From the NCBI GenBank assembly GCA_003151515.1, contig PLXS01000017.1:1-64000 (forward strand): DNA of 64,000 nt. The letters run 5' to 3'. The notes below the pieces were generated by a model that saw only the letters and a list, made by a program, of their open reading frames with translations, was not told where the DNA came from and searched no databases. A program made the translations under genes and the position numbers. The stretch comes from Opitutaceae bacterium. Its GTDB lineage: Bacteria; Verrucomicrobiota; Verrucomicrobiia; Opitutales; Opitutaceae. This document shows, in pieces, positions 1 through 8,822 of the stretch. How positions within the stretch are numbered: the stretch's first letter is position 1; each line of letters starts with the position of its first letter.

Positions 1-80
1 GAACCGACGCTTGCCTCAGGCACGTCTCCTGCGGGGCAGGAGCCGCGCCATCGTTAGCGCGGTTCATTAGGACGTTCGGC
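1..80 (+). other. attC: attC recombination site (partial; 5' R'' box lies outside window)
   Basis: Ends in R' core GTTCGGC (74-80); internal hairpin CTCCTGC(26-32)/GCAGGAG(36-42); homologous over about 80 bp to the site at 820-917, sharing CATTAGGACGTT(A/C)GGC at the 3' end. Confidence 0.75.
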
Positions 81-161
81 GCGTATCTGCGGTCGGTAGA
101 TGTTCGTTTCTTGGTTAGGCTACCGTTGACTAGCGGTCTGTGTTGAGCAATCGTTGAGCTC

Positions 162-389
162 ATGAGAACGAGTCGTCAGTTCACTGCTATCATTCAACGC
201 GAGAATGACGGTTTCGTGGCGCTTTGTCCCGAGGTGGATGTGGCAAGCCAGGGGGATTCGGTGGAAGAGGCTCGCTCCAATCTACAGGAGGCGGTCGAAC
301 TGTTGCTCGAAACTGCTTCCCCGGCCGAGATTTCTGAACGGCTGCACGGTGAGACCTACGTCACGCGGCTGGAGGTCGGAGTTGGGTAG
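162..389 (+). CDS. hicB: HicB-family antitoxin
   Basis: 75 aa; FTAIIQRENDGFVALCPEVDVASQGDSVEEARSNLQEAVELLLE is a typical HicB-like fold sequence; located directly upstream of HicA. Confidence 0.88.
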   Translation: MRTSRQFTAIIQRENDGFVALCPEVDVASQGDSVEEARSNLQEAVELLLETASPAEISERLHGETYVTRLEVGVG

Positions 390-606
390 GCTAAGGATCT
401 TCTCAGCGAGTGAACTATGCCGGCTCATGGAGGAGCACGGGTTTCGCAACGTGCGACAAAAGGGCAGCCACATAATTCTTCAGAAGCAGGTTCTCGGAGG
501 AACAGTGACTGTTCCAGTGCCGAATCATCGCGAAATACGTATTGGGACTCTTAAGTCGATTGTTCGTCAATCGAAGCTCCCGAGCGCTCTATTCGAATTA
601 CCCTGA
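382..606 (+). CDS. hicA: HicA-family mRNA interferase toxin (TTG start, overlaps hicB stop)
   Basis: In-frame part of ORF 205..606: SASELCRLMEEHGFRNVRQKGSHIILQKQ...VPVPNHREIRIGTLKSIVRQSKL; contains the GSHIIL HicA signature. Confidence 0.87.
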   Translation: MGRLRIFSASELCRLMEEHGFRNVRQKGSHIILQKQVLGGTVTVPVPNHREIRIGTLKSIVRQSKLPSALFELP

Positions 607-652
607 GACCAAGAATAAGTGGAAGATCCTCGTCATTCAGCAAACTAGCAAG

Positions 653-829
653 ATGGGCTCGGTAAGACTAAAGATAGAGGGTGGGCAGGGCGGCCGGCGT
701 GGTCATTCAAACATGACTCATTGGGTCTCGACGGAAGAGATCAAGAGTGCGGCCAGAATCCGTCGCAGAAGAGAATCAAAGGCGATCATTGCCCGAGAGA
801 CGGTCGAAGCCATTGAGACGCCGAACTAA
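653..829 (+). CDS. small hypothetical cassette ORF
   Basis: MGSVRLKIEGGQGGRRGHSNMTHWVSTEEIKSAARIRRRRESKAIIARETVEAIETPN; stop codon adjoins the attC R'' box, as in many cassette genes. Confidence 0.4.
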   Translation: MGSVRLKIEGGQGGRRGHSNMTHWVSTEEIKSAARIRRRRESKAIIARETVEAIETPN

Positions 830-917
830 CTACCGGATCCGACGTCGCCGTCTGTCACGCCTCCTGCTGGAGCAGGCGGCGCGCCATCCGTCGCCGCGGA
901 TCATTAGGACGTTAGGC
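820..917 (+). other. attC: attC recombination site (98 bp)
   Basis: R'' GCCGAAC 820-826, R' GTTAGGC 911-917, internal stem GCC-t-CCTGCT (859-868)/AGCAGG-c-GGC (871-880). R'' is the exact reverse complement of GTTCGGC at the cassette start (74-80), as expected for a cassette. Confidence 0.85.
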
Positions 918-920
918 ATC

Positions 921-1301
921 ATGAGCTCGCACGTTACCACCCGAAGGCTTTGGACGGAGGTCGTTATCGCAGCGATCTTGGGCTCAGGCGAACTTGTCTT
1001 GATGAATGTGTCGGATACGCATCCCGGAGTCGGTCTTCTCGAGTTCGTCTACCCCCTTGTAGCCGGTTTAGTAATCGGCGCGTTTGGCCGGGGTCCCGTG
1101 TGGATTGTCGGTCCAGCTGCGATGCTAGTTCTCCCCGTTGGGATGCTCGTCGGAGCTGTCACAGGTGGCACTGGGCTGAATCTATGGCCGATCGCTCTGG
1201 TTTATTACGGCATTTTTGCGGTAATCGCTCTCGGCGGAGCTGCCGTTGGTCGCTGGATGGCGCGCCGCTGGAGAAATCGGAGCGTTACAAACGATGCCTA
1301 A
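921..1301 (+). CDS. small integral membrane protein (cassette gene)
   Basis: MSSHVTTRRLWTEVVIAAILGSGELVLMNVSDTHPGVGLLEFVYPLVAGLVIGAF...; several hydrophobic segments; stop overlaps GCCTAAC. Confidence 0.7.
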   Translation: MSSHVTTRRLWTEVVIAAILGSGELVLMNVSDTHPGVGLLEFVYPLVAGLVIGAFGRGPVWIVGPAAMLVLPVGMLVGAVTGGTGLNLWPIALVYYGIFAVIALGGAAVGRWMARRWRNRSVTNDA

Positions 1302-1332
1302 CCAACACCTGAGCACAACCGCGCAAGCAAAA
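1296..1332 (+). other. 5' end of a third attC (R'' GCCTAAC) interrupted by the IS110-type element
   Basis: GCCTAAC 1296-1302 matches the reverse complement of GTTAGGC at the start of this cassette (911-917); the expected attC body does not follow. Confidence 0.6.
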
Positions 1333-2169
1333 TCAGGTGATGGCGAGACGAGTAGCCAGCGATGATTTTTGGCGCTGGAGAGAGGCGAGATAGCGGGCCT
1401 CGTTATAGGGAGCGCGGTCATGCCAGCATCGCCAGAGGATGCGGATCCACTTGAAGGCGAGAGCGCGTAAGGTGGCTTGGTGGTGTTTGCCGGCTGCTCG
1501 TTGCTGTAGGTAGTACGCCTTCGCCCAAGAGCACTTGGGTATGGACTGGCCGGCCCATTCGACGAAGGTCTGGCGCAGGAACTTGGGCGCATTCCATCGC
1601 CAGTGGATCCAGAGCGAGTGGCCGCTTTTCTGCGTAACGGGAGCAATGCCGGCATATTTCTGAAGGCTGCAGGCGTCAGGATAGCGAGAGCGGTCGGTGC
1701 CGAAGGCTGCGAGCAGGCGAGGGGCGGTCGCCGGTCCCGCACCCGGCAGGCCTTTGAAGAGATCTGCCTCGGGATGGGCCTCGAAGGCCTCGGCGATGTG
1801 CTCCTCGATGAGGGAGATGTTTTTCTGGAGGGGCCGCAGGATGTCGACGAGCATTTTCACCTCGAGCATCGCGGGCTCGATGACGGCCCGGTCTTCGGTC
1901 AGCGCGCGTGCCTGGGCAATGAGGGCGAGCCGCTCAGCGACTACGTCAGCGTGCCGTGAGTTATGGGCGGCATAGAAGGCCCGGAGGATTGCGGGCCGGG
2001 CTGCCTTCAGGCTCCTGAGTTCCGGCCAGCGGGCTAGGAAGTCGAGCATCAGGTCGGTGGCCGGTTCGCGTCCGCACAGCTCCAGCGCCTGCGGGTAGTA
2101 GGTCTTGAGCGTGCTGGCCAGTTCGCAGGCTAGTGCTTTGGTGCAAAGGCCGACCCGGTTGCCTCCACG
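1333..2169 (-). pseudogene. IS110-family transposase, 5'-truncated
   Basis: LKTYYPQALELCGREPATDLMLDFLARWPELRSL...FKGLPGAGPATAPRLLAAFGTDRSRYPDACSLQKYAGIAPVTQKSG (Transposase_20 region). The N-terminal DEDD domain is missing; the reading frame hits a stop at 2170-2172 beside the integrase stop. Confidence 0.88.
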
Positions 2170-2189
2170 TCAAAGAATGCTCTCGATAA

Positions 2190-3317
2190 TCAGATTCTCA
2201 CTTTCTTAGCGGCCTCGACCGAATGCTCTTGGCGCAGGTGGCCATAGGTCCGCATCGCCAAAGCACCCCCATCGGCGTGCCCGAGCCAGCGCGAGATGGT
2301 CGGTATATCCACGCCTGACTCGATGCAAAGGGTCGCGAAGAAATGCCGCAGGTCGTGGTGGGTCATTCGATGGCAGCCGGCCTTTTCTGCCGCGCTCGTG
2401 AGCGCCTTTTGCGCCTCGTGAACGCGAAAGATCGAGTCTTCGGGTTTTGGTTTCCGTTCGGCGTGCAGCCTTTCGAGAAGCTGGCGCAGCGCCGGAATCA
2501 TCGGGATAGTCCGGTGGCTGGTCGCCGACTTCTCGCCGGGAATCGTGATTAGCCCCTTCTCGAAGTCCACATGACGCCAACGCAGGAGCGCGGCCTCGCC
2601 GATGCGCGCGCCGCTGTAAACCAACCCCTCGACCAAATCCCCGCAATCGCGACTCTGCCGTGAGCCGGCTGTGCGAACGGCCGCCACCAGTTGTGTGAAT
2701 TGAGCCCGCGATGGTAGTTCGAGTTTCTTCGCCCGGACACGGGCTTTCTCCAAATCAGCGGCTGGATTGCGGTAAATCGCTCCCTTCTCCACGCCGATCT
2801 CGAACAGGCGCCGGACGCAGTCAATGGCACCATTGACTGTCGTGTGACTCGCCGAGAGTCGGCGATGCTTTCCGCCATTCGGCACGAACTGGCTGCCGTT
2901 TGCCGTCAACTTGCGCAGCCACTCCCGGCAATCCGATTCCGAGACCCGCCGAATGTCGGCGAGCCGTAACTCGGGCCATGTTCGATCGAGCAATCGGATG
3001 AATCGCAAACGAAATTCTTTCGACCGCGCCTTGAGCCGGTGATCCGCTTTGACCGCGTCTTCGTAGACCGCGATGGCATCGCCGACGGTCATCTGGCCGG
3101 AATCAACGGCGGCGATGCGGTTGACGGCCCCTTTTACTTCATCTTCGAAATCGCGCAGGCGCAATTTGGCAACAGCCAGGACGGTCGTCTCAAGCGACCG
3201 CCATTTCTGCTTGCCAGCTACTTTCACCCGCCCGTAGTAGCTACCGCTCTGTCGGTTCTTTAACAGATTCGGAACACTGGTCGGAAGCCACCGAGTTTCT
3301 TTCACACTTGAGCTCAT
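2190..3317 (-). CDS. int: tyrosine-type site-specific integrase
   Basis: 375 aa; ...GLVYSGARIGEAALLRWRHVDF...HRMTHHDLRHFFATLCIESGVDIPTISRWLGHADGGALAMRTYGHL contains R...HxLRH...Y catalytic motifs. Confidence 0.93.
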   Translation of the reverse strand: MSSSVKETRWLPTSVPNLLKNRQSGSYYGRVKVAGKQKWRSLETTVLAVAKLRLRDFEDEVKGAVNRIAAVDSGQMTVGDAIAVYEDAVKADHRLKARSKEFRLRFIRLLDRTWPELRLADIRRVSESDCREWLRKLTANGSQFVPNGGKHRRLSASHTTVNGAIDCVRRLFEIGVEKGAIYRNPAADLEKARVRAKKLELPSRAQFTQLVAAVRTAGSRQSRDCGDLVEGLVYSGARIGEAALLRWRHVDFEKGLITIPGEKSATSHRTIPMIPALRQLLERLHAERKPKPEDSIFRVHEAQKALTSAAEKAGCHRMTHHDLRHFFATLCIESGVDIPTISRWLGHADGGALAMRTYGHLRQEHSVEAAKKVRI

Positions 3318-3403
3318 TCGATAGCCAAGAGTGTAGATAATCGGTGTAGAAAATTCAAGCAGTGAAATGAGTCTGTTACGTAAGTAATTGAATATAAGTT
3401 GAT

Positions 3404-3479
<76 letters not shown>

Positions 3480-3520
3480 CTTTAACGTAAGATATTTAAA
3501 ATAAAAACCTTACAACACAA

Positions 3521-3700
3521 TTGTCAGGCCAAGTTTCGCGCATCAACTTGAGTTCAACGAAAAAGAATATCGATGCCCTTTCAGAATTCATCTTCGCGAA
3601 AGAAGAAACGTTGCAATTCGAATTCGAGGATGGTCGATGGCGCGATGCTAGCAAGTTGCCTTTTAGATCGTCTTCATTGGCCGAGGTTGCCCCCGGTTGA
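3521..3700 (+). pseudogene. possible 5'-truncated gene remnant downstream of tRNA-Phe
   Basis: Open frame without ATG: LSGQVSRINLSSTKKNIDALSEFIFAKEETLQFEFEDGRWRDASKLPFRSSSLAEVAPG*; protein-like composition, no family recognised. Confidence 0.3.
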
Positions 3701-4442
3701 AGGCGTAATCATCGATGAAAATCGTGTTGATGTAGGTATCCGCGTAAACTCGGTAGCTGTTCTGTTTCAGAAGTTCGATAATGTTTTCCAATTTCTGCCC
3801 AGTGTTGTTCTCACTGTAGGTCAACGTCTCCACGCAGATAATCTTAGGTCGATATTTTCCAAAATCGAGCGATTGCAAGACGGCGAAATCCAGCCCTTCG
3901 ATATCCAACGACATGATGTCGGGAGCCCGGACAAAATATCGTTCGAGGAGCGTGGTGATTGAAAGCAGGTCTATTTTAAGTATTCGGAGAATTCTCTTGG
4001 AGCCAAGCCTCTCGATTCTGAGCGCTTCCTCTTTTGAAAAGGTGTTCAGCTTGGGATCCGTCATTTCGTAAAAATCTGCTTTTACTTCGTTCTTAAAGCT
4101 GATGCCGATGTTGAGGCAAAGATCCCTATTCCGCCTACGGCGGATTGTTGCATAGAGGGTTGGGTCAGGTTCAACGAGCACTCCCGTGCATCCCCGTTTG
4201 TAAAAGAGGTAAGTATTATTCAATCTGACCGGATCATTGGTTCCGATGTCGAGATAGGTTGGGCAGGCGATATTCAACGACCTGCATACAAAATCCATAA
4301 TCACGTCTTCACCGCATTGTGAATAGCTCGTTGGCGGCCGGTTTGCGCGAGCTTGTCGGAAGCGATCGTAGGTTCCGCGAAACAGTTTCTGGCAGATCGG
4401 ATACAAAAACGTCCGTCTCAGGAGTTGTTTGAGGCAATCCAT
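3663..4442 (-). CDS. FkbM-family methyltransferase
   Basis: SQCGEDVIMDFVC...TYLDIGTNDPVRLNNTYLFYKRGCTGVLVEPDPTLYATIRRRR...DIMSLDIEGLDFAVLQSLDF. Confidence 0.85.
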   Translation of the reverse strand: MDCLKQLLRRTFLYPICQKLFRGTYDRFRQARANRPPTSYSQCGEDVIMDFVCRSLNIACPTYLDIGTNDPVRLNNTYLFYKRGCTGVLVEPDPTLYATIRRRRNRDLCLNIGISFKNEVKADFYEMTDPKLNTFSKEEALRIERLGSKRILRILKIDLLSITTLLERYFVRAPDIMSLDIEGLDFAVLQSLDFGKYRPKIICVETLTYSENNTGQKLENIIELLKQNSYRVYADTYINTIFIDDYAFNRGQPRPMKTI

Positions 4443-4452
4443 AGCGTTTTAC

Positions 4453-4803
4453 TTACTCCCAGTGCATCCGGGTCCAGAACAGTGTTTTCTTTCCGATCAC
4501 GGTACCCTTGGAGGACTCCTCAAGAGCTTCCTTATGCCGCCTATCCGCCAGATTGTGACCTTCGGCATCCCTCTCAATCGCTCGTTGCTCCGCCAGCTCC
4601 TGCATGCGCTCCACCCTGGCTCCCTTCAGCTGGTCCAAAGCGGCCTGCTGGCCATACTCTTTGCACATGTGAATATTCGAAATGGCATAATCAAACATTG
4701 GCACGGACCAGGTCTCAGAGCGTGCAGTCAGCAGGACCATGTCCGGCAGCTTCTGGACGGTGGTGGAGACCTCGATCTTTTCTTGCTCGGTTAGCTCTGC
4801 CAT
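4453..4803 (-). CDS. hypothetical protein
   Basis: 116 aa ORF, charged/helical, starts MAELTEQEKIEVSTTVQKLPDMVLL; no recognised family. Confidence 0.5.
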   Translation of the reverse strand: MAELTEQEKIEVSTTVQKLPDMVLLTARSETWSVPMFDYAISNIHMCKEYGQQAALDQLKGARVERMQELAEQRAIERDAEGHNLADRRHKEALEESSKGTVIGKKTLFWTRMHWE

Positions 4804-4911
4804 TTTGCCCCCCTTCCATGATAGACGGCTAACCCAATGGCAAGTTTGCCCCTGTTCCGTGCCCGATCTGGGCCTGCTAGGGCCACAAGAATGGCTGGGA
4901 CGGGGCGGTGG

Positions 4912-5352
4912 CTACACGGTGTTAACGATCTTCGCCTTAATGGCCTCGTACTCAGAATCAGAAATCAGCTTCTGCTCCAGCATCTGCTTGGCCTGCTGAA
5001 GGCGTTTCACCGGATCAGCCTGCACTCCATTGTCACTGGGGGGCTGCGTCGGCAGGCGTGGGGAGCGCCGCAGTCCTGACCTCATTGGTGATGGGCGGCC
5101 TTTGTTGGGGCACCATTGTCGGCCCCGTGGCCTACCGGTGGCTCGCGGGCCCGGGCCACTAGGCCTGCCGGCTACTTGGGCCCGGCCGGCGCTCATCGAA
5201 GCCTCCGGAGTCTCGGTCAGGTAACCGGAGGCGTACTCCACGAGCCGGTACGCAACGACGAGCTTCCAGCCATCGGCGTCTTGGTGGAACGTCACGGCCG
5301 AATTGTGGACGATCGAATCATCCGCGTGCTGCCACTGGGTGTGGAGCGTCAC
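4912..5352 (-). CDS. hypothetical protein with C-terminal SHOCT-like domain
   Basis: C-terminus ADPVKRLQQAKQMLEQKLISDSEYEAIKAKIVNTV is SHOCT-like; the central part is low-complexity and R/P/G-rich. Confidence 0.55.
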   Translation of the reverse strand: MTLHTQWQHADDSIVHNSAVTFHQDADGWKLVVAYRLVEYASGYLTETPEASMSAGRAQVAGRPSGPGPRATGRPRGRQWCPNKGRPSPMRSGLRRSPRLPTQPPSDNGVQADPVKRLQQAKQMLEQKLISDSEYEAIKAKIVNTV

Positions 5353-5565
5353 GTCGTTCGGCCCGTCGGTTGCATTAGCGCCTGGGAATCCCTCCAGCGA
5401 GCGCGCAGGCCGGCGCTTCGCCCTCCCTCTTTCTTCCCTCTCAGGCCACGCGACGGCCCGGAATGCGCAGCCTTTTGCAACGGATGCGCACGCTGGCGGC
5501 TAGACATGGGCGCCCGGCTGAGGAAGGATTGCTGGAACCTGCGCCCCAGCGCGGGCCCCTCGATC

Positions 5566-6783
5566 ATGAGCAAGACAAGCCATCCCAAGAAAGTCGCTCT
5601 TCTCACCGCCGGCGGCCTCGCCCCGTGCCTAAGCTCCGCCATCGGCGCGCTGATCGAGCGTTACACGGAGATCGCCCCGGACGTGGAAATCATCGCTTAC
5701 AGGAGCGGCTACAAGGGCCTGCTCCTGGGCGACAGCTACCGGGTCACCCCGGAGGTGCGCGCAGGCGCCCGCGCGCTGCACGGCTTCGGCGGGAGCCCGA
5801 TAGGCAACAGCCGCGTGAAGCTGACCAACGTCAAGGACTGCGTGAAGCGCGGGCTCGTCAAGGAGGGCCAGGACCCGCAGAAGGTCGCGGCCGACCAACT
5901 CGTGCGCGACGGCGTCGACGTCCTGCACACGATCGGCGGCGACGACACGAACACCGCGGCGGCCGAGCTCGCCGCTTTCCTCTCCCGCAACGGCTACGGC
6001 CTCGCCGTGATCGGGCTGCCGAAGACGATCGACAACGACGTGTTCCCGATTCGCCAGTCGCTAGGCGCTTGGACCGCGGCCGAGCAGGGTGCGCGGTACT
6101 TCGCAAACGTCGTCGCCGAGCATGGGGCGAACCCGAGGATGCTGATCGTCCACGAGGTCATGGGCCGCAGCTGCGGCTGGCTGACCGCGGCGACCGCCCG
6201 ATTCTACCGCGGCATGCTGGCGGCGCGTGACTTTGTCCCTGGGCTCGGCCTCTCGAGGGAGAGGCTCGACGTCCACGGCGTCTACATCCCGGAGGTCCCG
6301 TTCGACGTGGCCTCCGAGGCGCAGCGCCTCAGGGCCCTCATGGGGCGCCTGGACAACGTGAACCTCTTCGTGTCCGAGGGGGCGGGAGTCGAGAGCATCG
6401 TCGCCGAGATAAAGGCCAGGGGCCAGGAGGTCCCGCGCGACGCGTTCGGGCATGTGAAGCTTGATGCGATAAACCCCGGAAAATGGTTCGGTGAGCAGTT
6501 CGGCAAGATGATCGGCGCCGAGAAGGTGCTCGTCCAGAAGAGCGGCTATTTCGCACGATCCGCCGCCGCGAACGCGGACGACCTGAGCCTCATCAAGGGC
6601 TGCTGCGACCTCGCGGTCGAGTGCGCCCTTCGCCGCGAAAGCGGGGTCATCGGCCACGACGAGGGAAGGGGCGGCGTCCTTAGGGCGATCGAGTTTGAGC
6701 GGATCAAGGGCGGAAAGCCCTTTGACACGCGAACCCCGTGGTATGTCGAGCTTCTCGGGGCGATCGGGCAGCCGGGGCGCTGA
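5566..6783 (+). CDS. 6-phosphofructokinase, probably PPi-dependent
   Basis: Start placed at MSKTSHPKKVALLTAGGLAPC; IGGDDTNTAAAELAAFL (GGDD rather than GGDG), GLPKTIDNDVFPIRQSLGAWTA, VMGRSCGWLTAATA. Confidence 0.9.
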   Translation: MSKTSHPKKVALLTAGGLAPCLSSAIGALIERYTEIAPDVEIIAYRSGYKGLLLGDSYRVTPEVRAGARALHGFGGSPIGNSRVKLTNVKDCVKRGLVKEGQDPQKVAADQLVRDGVDVLHTIGGDDTNTAAAELAAFLSRNGYGLAVIGLPKTIDNDVFPIRQSLGAWTAAEQGARYFANVVAEHGANPRMLIVHEVMGRSCGWLTAATARFYRGMLAARDFVPGLGLSRERLDVHGVYIPEVPFDVASEAQRLRALMGRLDNVNLFVSEGAGVESIVAEIKARGQEVPRDAFGHVKLDAINPGKWFGEQFGKMIGAEKVLVQKSGYFARSAAANADDLSLIKGCCDLAVECALRRESGVIGHDEGRGGVLRAIEFERIKGGKPFDTRTPWYVELLGAIGQPGR

Positions 6784-6792
6784 GGCCGGGCC

Positions 6793-6944
6793 TCACTCGG
6801 CCTCGTCCAGCACCGACCCGACCGTGCTCGGCACGGCCTCCACCGAAAAAGGCTTGGCGAGGAACCGCCTGACCCGCGTTGCGGCGGGCCCCGCCGCCAT
6901 GTTGGAGCAGCCGCTCGTCGCTATTATCCGCAGGCGCGCCCGCA
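6793..6944 (-). pseudogene. remnant of a response-regulator receiver domain C-terminus
   Basis: Minus-strand translation LRARLRIIATSGCSNMAAGPAATRVRRFLAKPFSVEAVPSTVGSVLDEAE*; RIIATSG...RFLAKPFSVEA matches receiver beta4-beta5 (K-P) organisation; not in the ORF list. Confidence 0.55.
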
Positions 6945-7037
6945 GTTGTCTTGTCGGTTGTTGAGGAGGAAGCTTCGGGGCCAGCCCGGGATGCTATTTT
7001 TTCTCGTCTGGACGGTAAAATCTGCAAACAACCCTCC

Positions 7038-8813
7038 ATGCCCTCCGCCATCTCACGCCACATGCGGATCGCCCTGGGATGCGCCACCGCTGTGGCCGCG
7101 GCCCTTCCGGGCTCCGCACGCGAGGTGGTGCTCTCGGGTGACACCAGGGTGGTCGTCGAAAGGAACGTGGAGATGAGCACGCGCGACGGCGTCAAGCTTC
7201 GCGCCGACGTCTACCGCCCCGACGCCGACGGGCGCTTTCCCGTGGTCCTGGAGAGAACCCCGTACGACAAGCGGCTCGAGTCATTCGGCCCCCAGGTCGC
7301 GGCGCGCGGCTACGTCTTCATTGCGCAGGACGTGCGGGGCCGCTTCGCCTCCGACGGGGAGTGGTACCCGCTCAAGCACGAGGCCGACGACGGCTACGAC
7401 GCCGTGGAGTGGGCTGCCGCGCTGCCCTACGCGAGCGGCAGGGTGGGGATGTACGGGCCCTCCTACCTCTCCGCCGCGCAGCTCCTCGCGGCGGTGGCCG
7501 CACCGCCGCACCTATCGTGCATCATGCCCTTCGCCATGGCCTCCAACTTCCACGAGCAGTGGGTCTACCAGGGCGGGGCGTTCTCCCTTGTGCTGAACGA
7601 GGGCTGGTCGAGCGCGGTCTCGATAAACGTGCTCGAAAAGCGGGCGGGCGACGGCGCGCAGCCCTCACGCTGGGACATGAAGCTGCCGCCGATCGGCTAC
7701 CCGGTCCTGGACCTGCCGGCGGCGCAGCAGCTGGCGCCCTACTATTACGATTGGCTCAGGCACCCCGACTACGACGACTACTGGAAGCAGCTGTCCATAG
7801 AGGAGCACTTTGGCCAGATCAGGGTGCCGGCCCTCCACGTCGGCGCCTGGTACGACTACTTCGAGGACGGGCCCGTGCGCAACTTCGTCGGCATCCGCGC
7901 CAGGGGCGGAAGCGAGGCTGCGCGCAGGGGCCAGCGCCTCGTGATGATCGTGGGCGGGCACGCAGGGGCGGGCCCGAAGATCGGCGACGTCGACTTCGGC
8001 AAGGACTCCGTCGTGGACATAGGAGCCCTTGCGCTTCGCTGGTATGACTTCGTCATGAAGGGTATCGACAACGGGATGGCGGCGGAGAAGCCGGTCAGGA
8101 TCTTCGTCACGGGCGCCAACAAGTGGGTCGACGCGGACGATTGGCCCGTGCCCGGGACAAGAAGCGTACGCTACTACATGCACTCCGCGGGCAGCGCCAA
8201 CACGCTCTCGGGCGACGGTGCCCTCTCCACAGAGCCCCCGGGCGCCGAGGCGCCCGACCGCTACGTCTACGACCCGGCCGACCCGGTTCCCACAACGGGC
8301 GGGCCCGCCTTCGGGGACGCTCGGCTGCGGCTGGGCCCGTGCGACCAGCGCGAGGTCGAGAAGCGCGCCGACGTCCTGGTGTACTCGACGCCGGCCCTCG
8401 CCCACGACACCGAGGTGCTCGGGGCGGTCTCACTGGAGCTGGCGGTGTCGTCCTCCGCCGTCGACACCGATTTTACGGGAAAGCTGGTCGACGTCCGCCC
8501 CGACGGGACAGCCATCAATCTGAAGGAGGGCATCATCCGGGCCCGCTACCGCGCGTCGCGCGAGAGGCCCGGGCTCATGCATCCCGGCGAAGTCTGCACA
8601 GTGACCGTCGACCTCGGATCCGCCGCCCACGTGTTCCTAGCCGGGCACAGGATCAGGGTCGAGGTTTCGAGCAGCAACTTCCCGCACTACGACCGGAACC
8701 TGAACACGGGTGCCGGCCCGGGCGATCCCTCGACCCGGGCCGTGGTGGCCGCGAACGAGGTCTTCCACGACGGCGCGCGCCCCTCCGCCCTCGTGGTGGC
8801 GCTGGCCCCGTAG
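7038..8813 (+). CDS. CocE/NonD-family (S15-like) serine hydrolase, signal peptide
   Basis: STRDGVKLRADVYRPDADGRFPVVLERTPYDKR...VRGRFASDGEWYPLKHEADDGYDAVEW...YGPSYLSAAQLLAAVAAPPHL...RIRVEVSSSNFPHYDRNLNTG. Confidence 0.88.
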   Translation: MPSAISRHMRIALGCATAVAAALPGSAREVVLSGDTRVVVERNVEMSTRDGVKLRADVYRPDADGRFPVVLERTPYDKRLESFGPQVAARGYVFIAQDVRGRFASDGEWYPLKHEADDGYDAVEWAAALPYASGRVGMYGPSYLSAAQLLAAVAAPPHLSCIMPFAMASNFHEQWVYQGGAFSLVLNEGWSSAVSINVLEKRAGDGAQPSRWDMKLPPIGYPVLDLPAAQQLAPYYYDWLRHPDYDDYWKQLSIEEHFGQIRVPALHVGAWYDYFEDGPVRNFVGIRARGGSEAARRGQRLVMIVGGHAGAGPKIGDVDFGKDSVVDIGALALRWYDFVMKGIDNGMAAEKPVRIFVTGANKWVDADDWPVPGTRSVRYYMHSAGSANTLSGDGALSTEPPGAEAPDRYVYDPADPVPTTGGPAFGDARLRLGPCDQREVEKRADVLVYSTPALAHDTEVLGAVSLELAVSSSAVDTDFTGKLVDVRPDGTAINLKEGIIRARYRASRERPGLMHPGEVCTVTVDLGSAAHVFLAGHRIRVEVSSSNFPHYDRNLNTGAGPGDPSTRAVVAANEVFHDGARPSALVVALAP

Positions 8814-8822
8814 GCAAGGATC

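Noticed and set aside
542-652. N-terminal part of ORF 542..829
   Set aside because: Overlaps the hicA 3' end in another frame; a start at 653 is more plausible.
5030-5224. Hydrophobic + strand frame (…VLTSLVMGGLCWGTIVGPVAYRWLAGPGH*) as a membrane peptide gene
   Set aside because: No start codon context or homologous motif; lies opposite the SHOCT-containing ORF and is too short to support.
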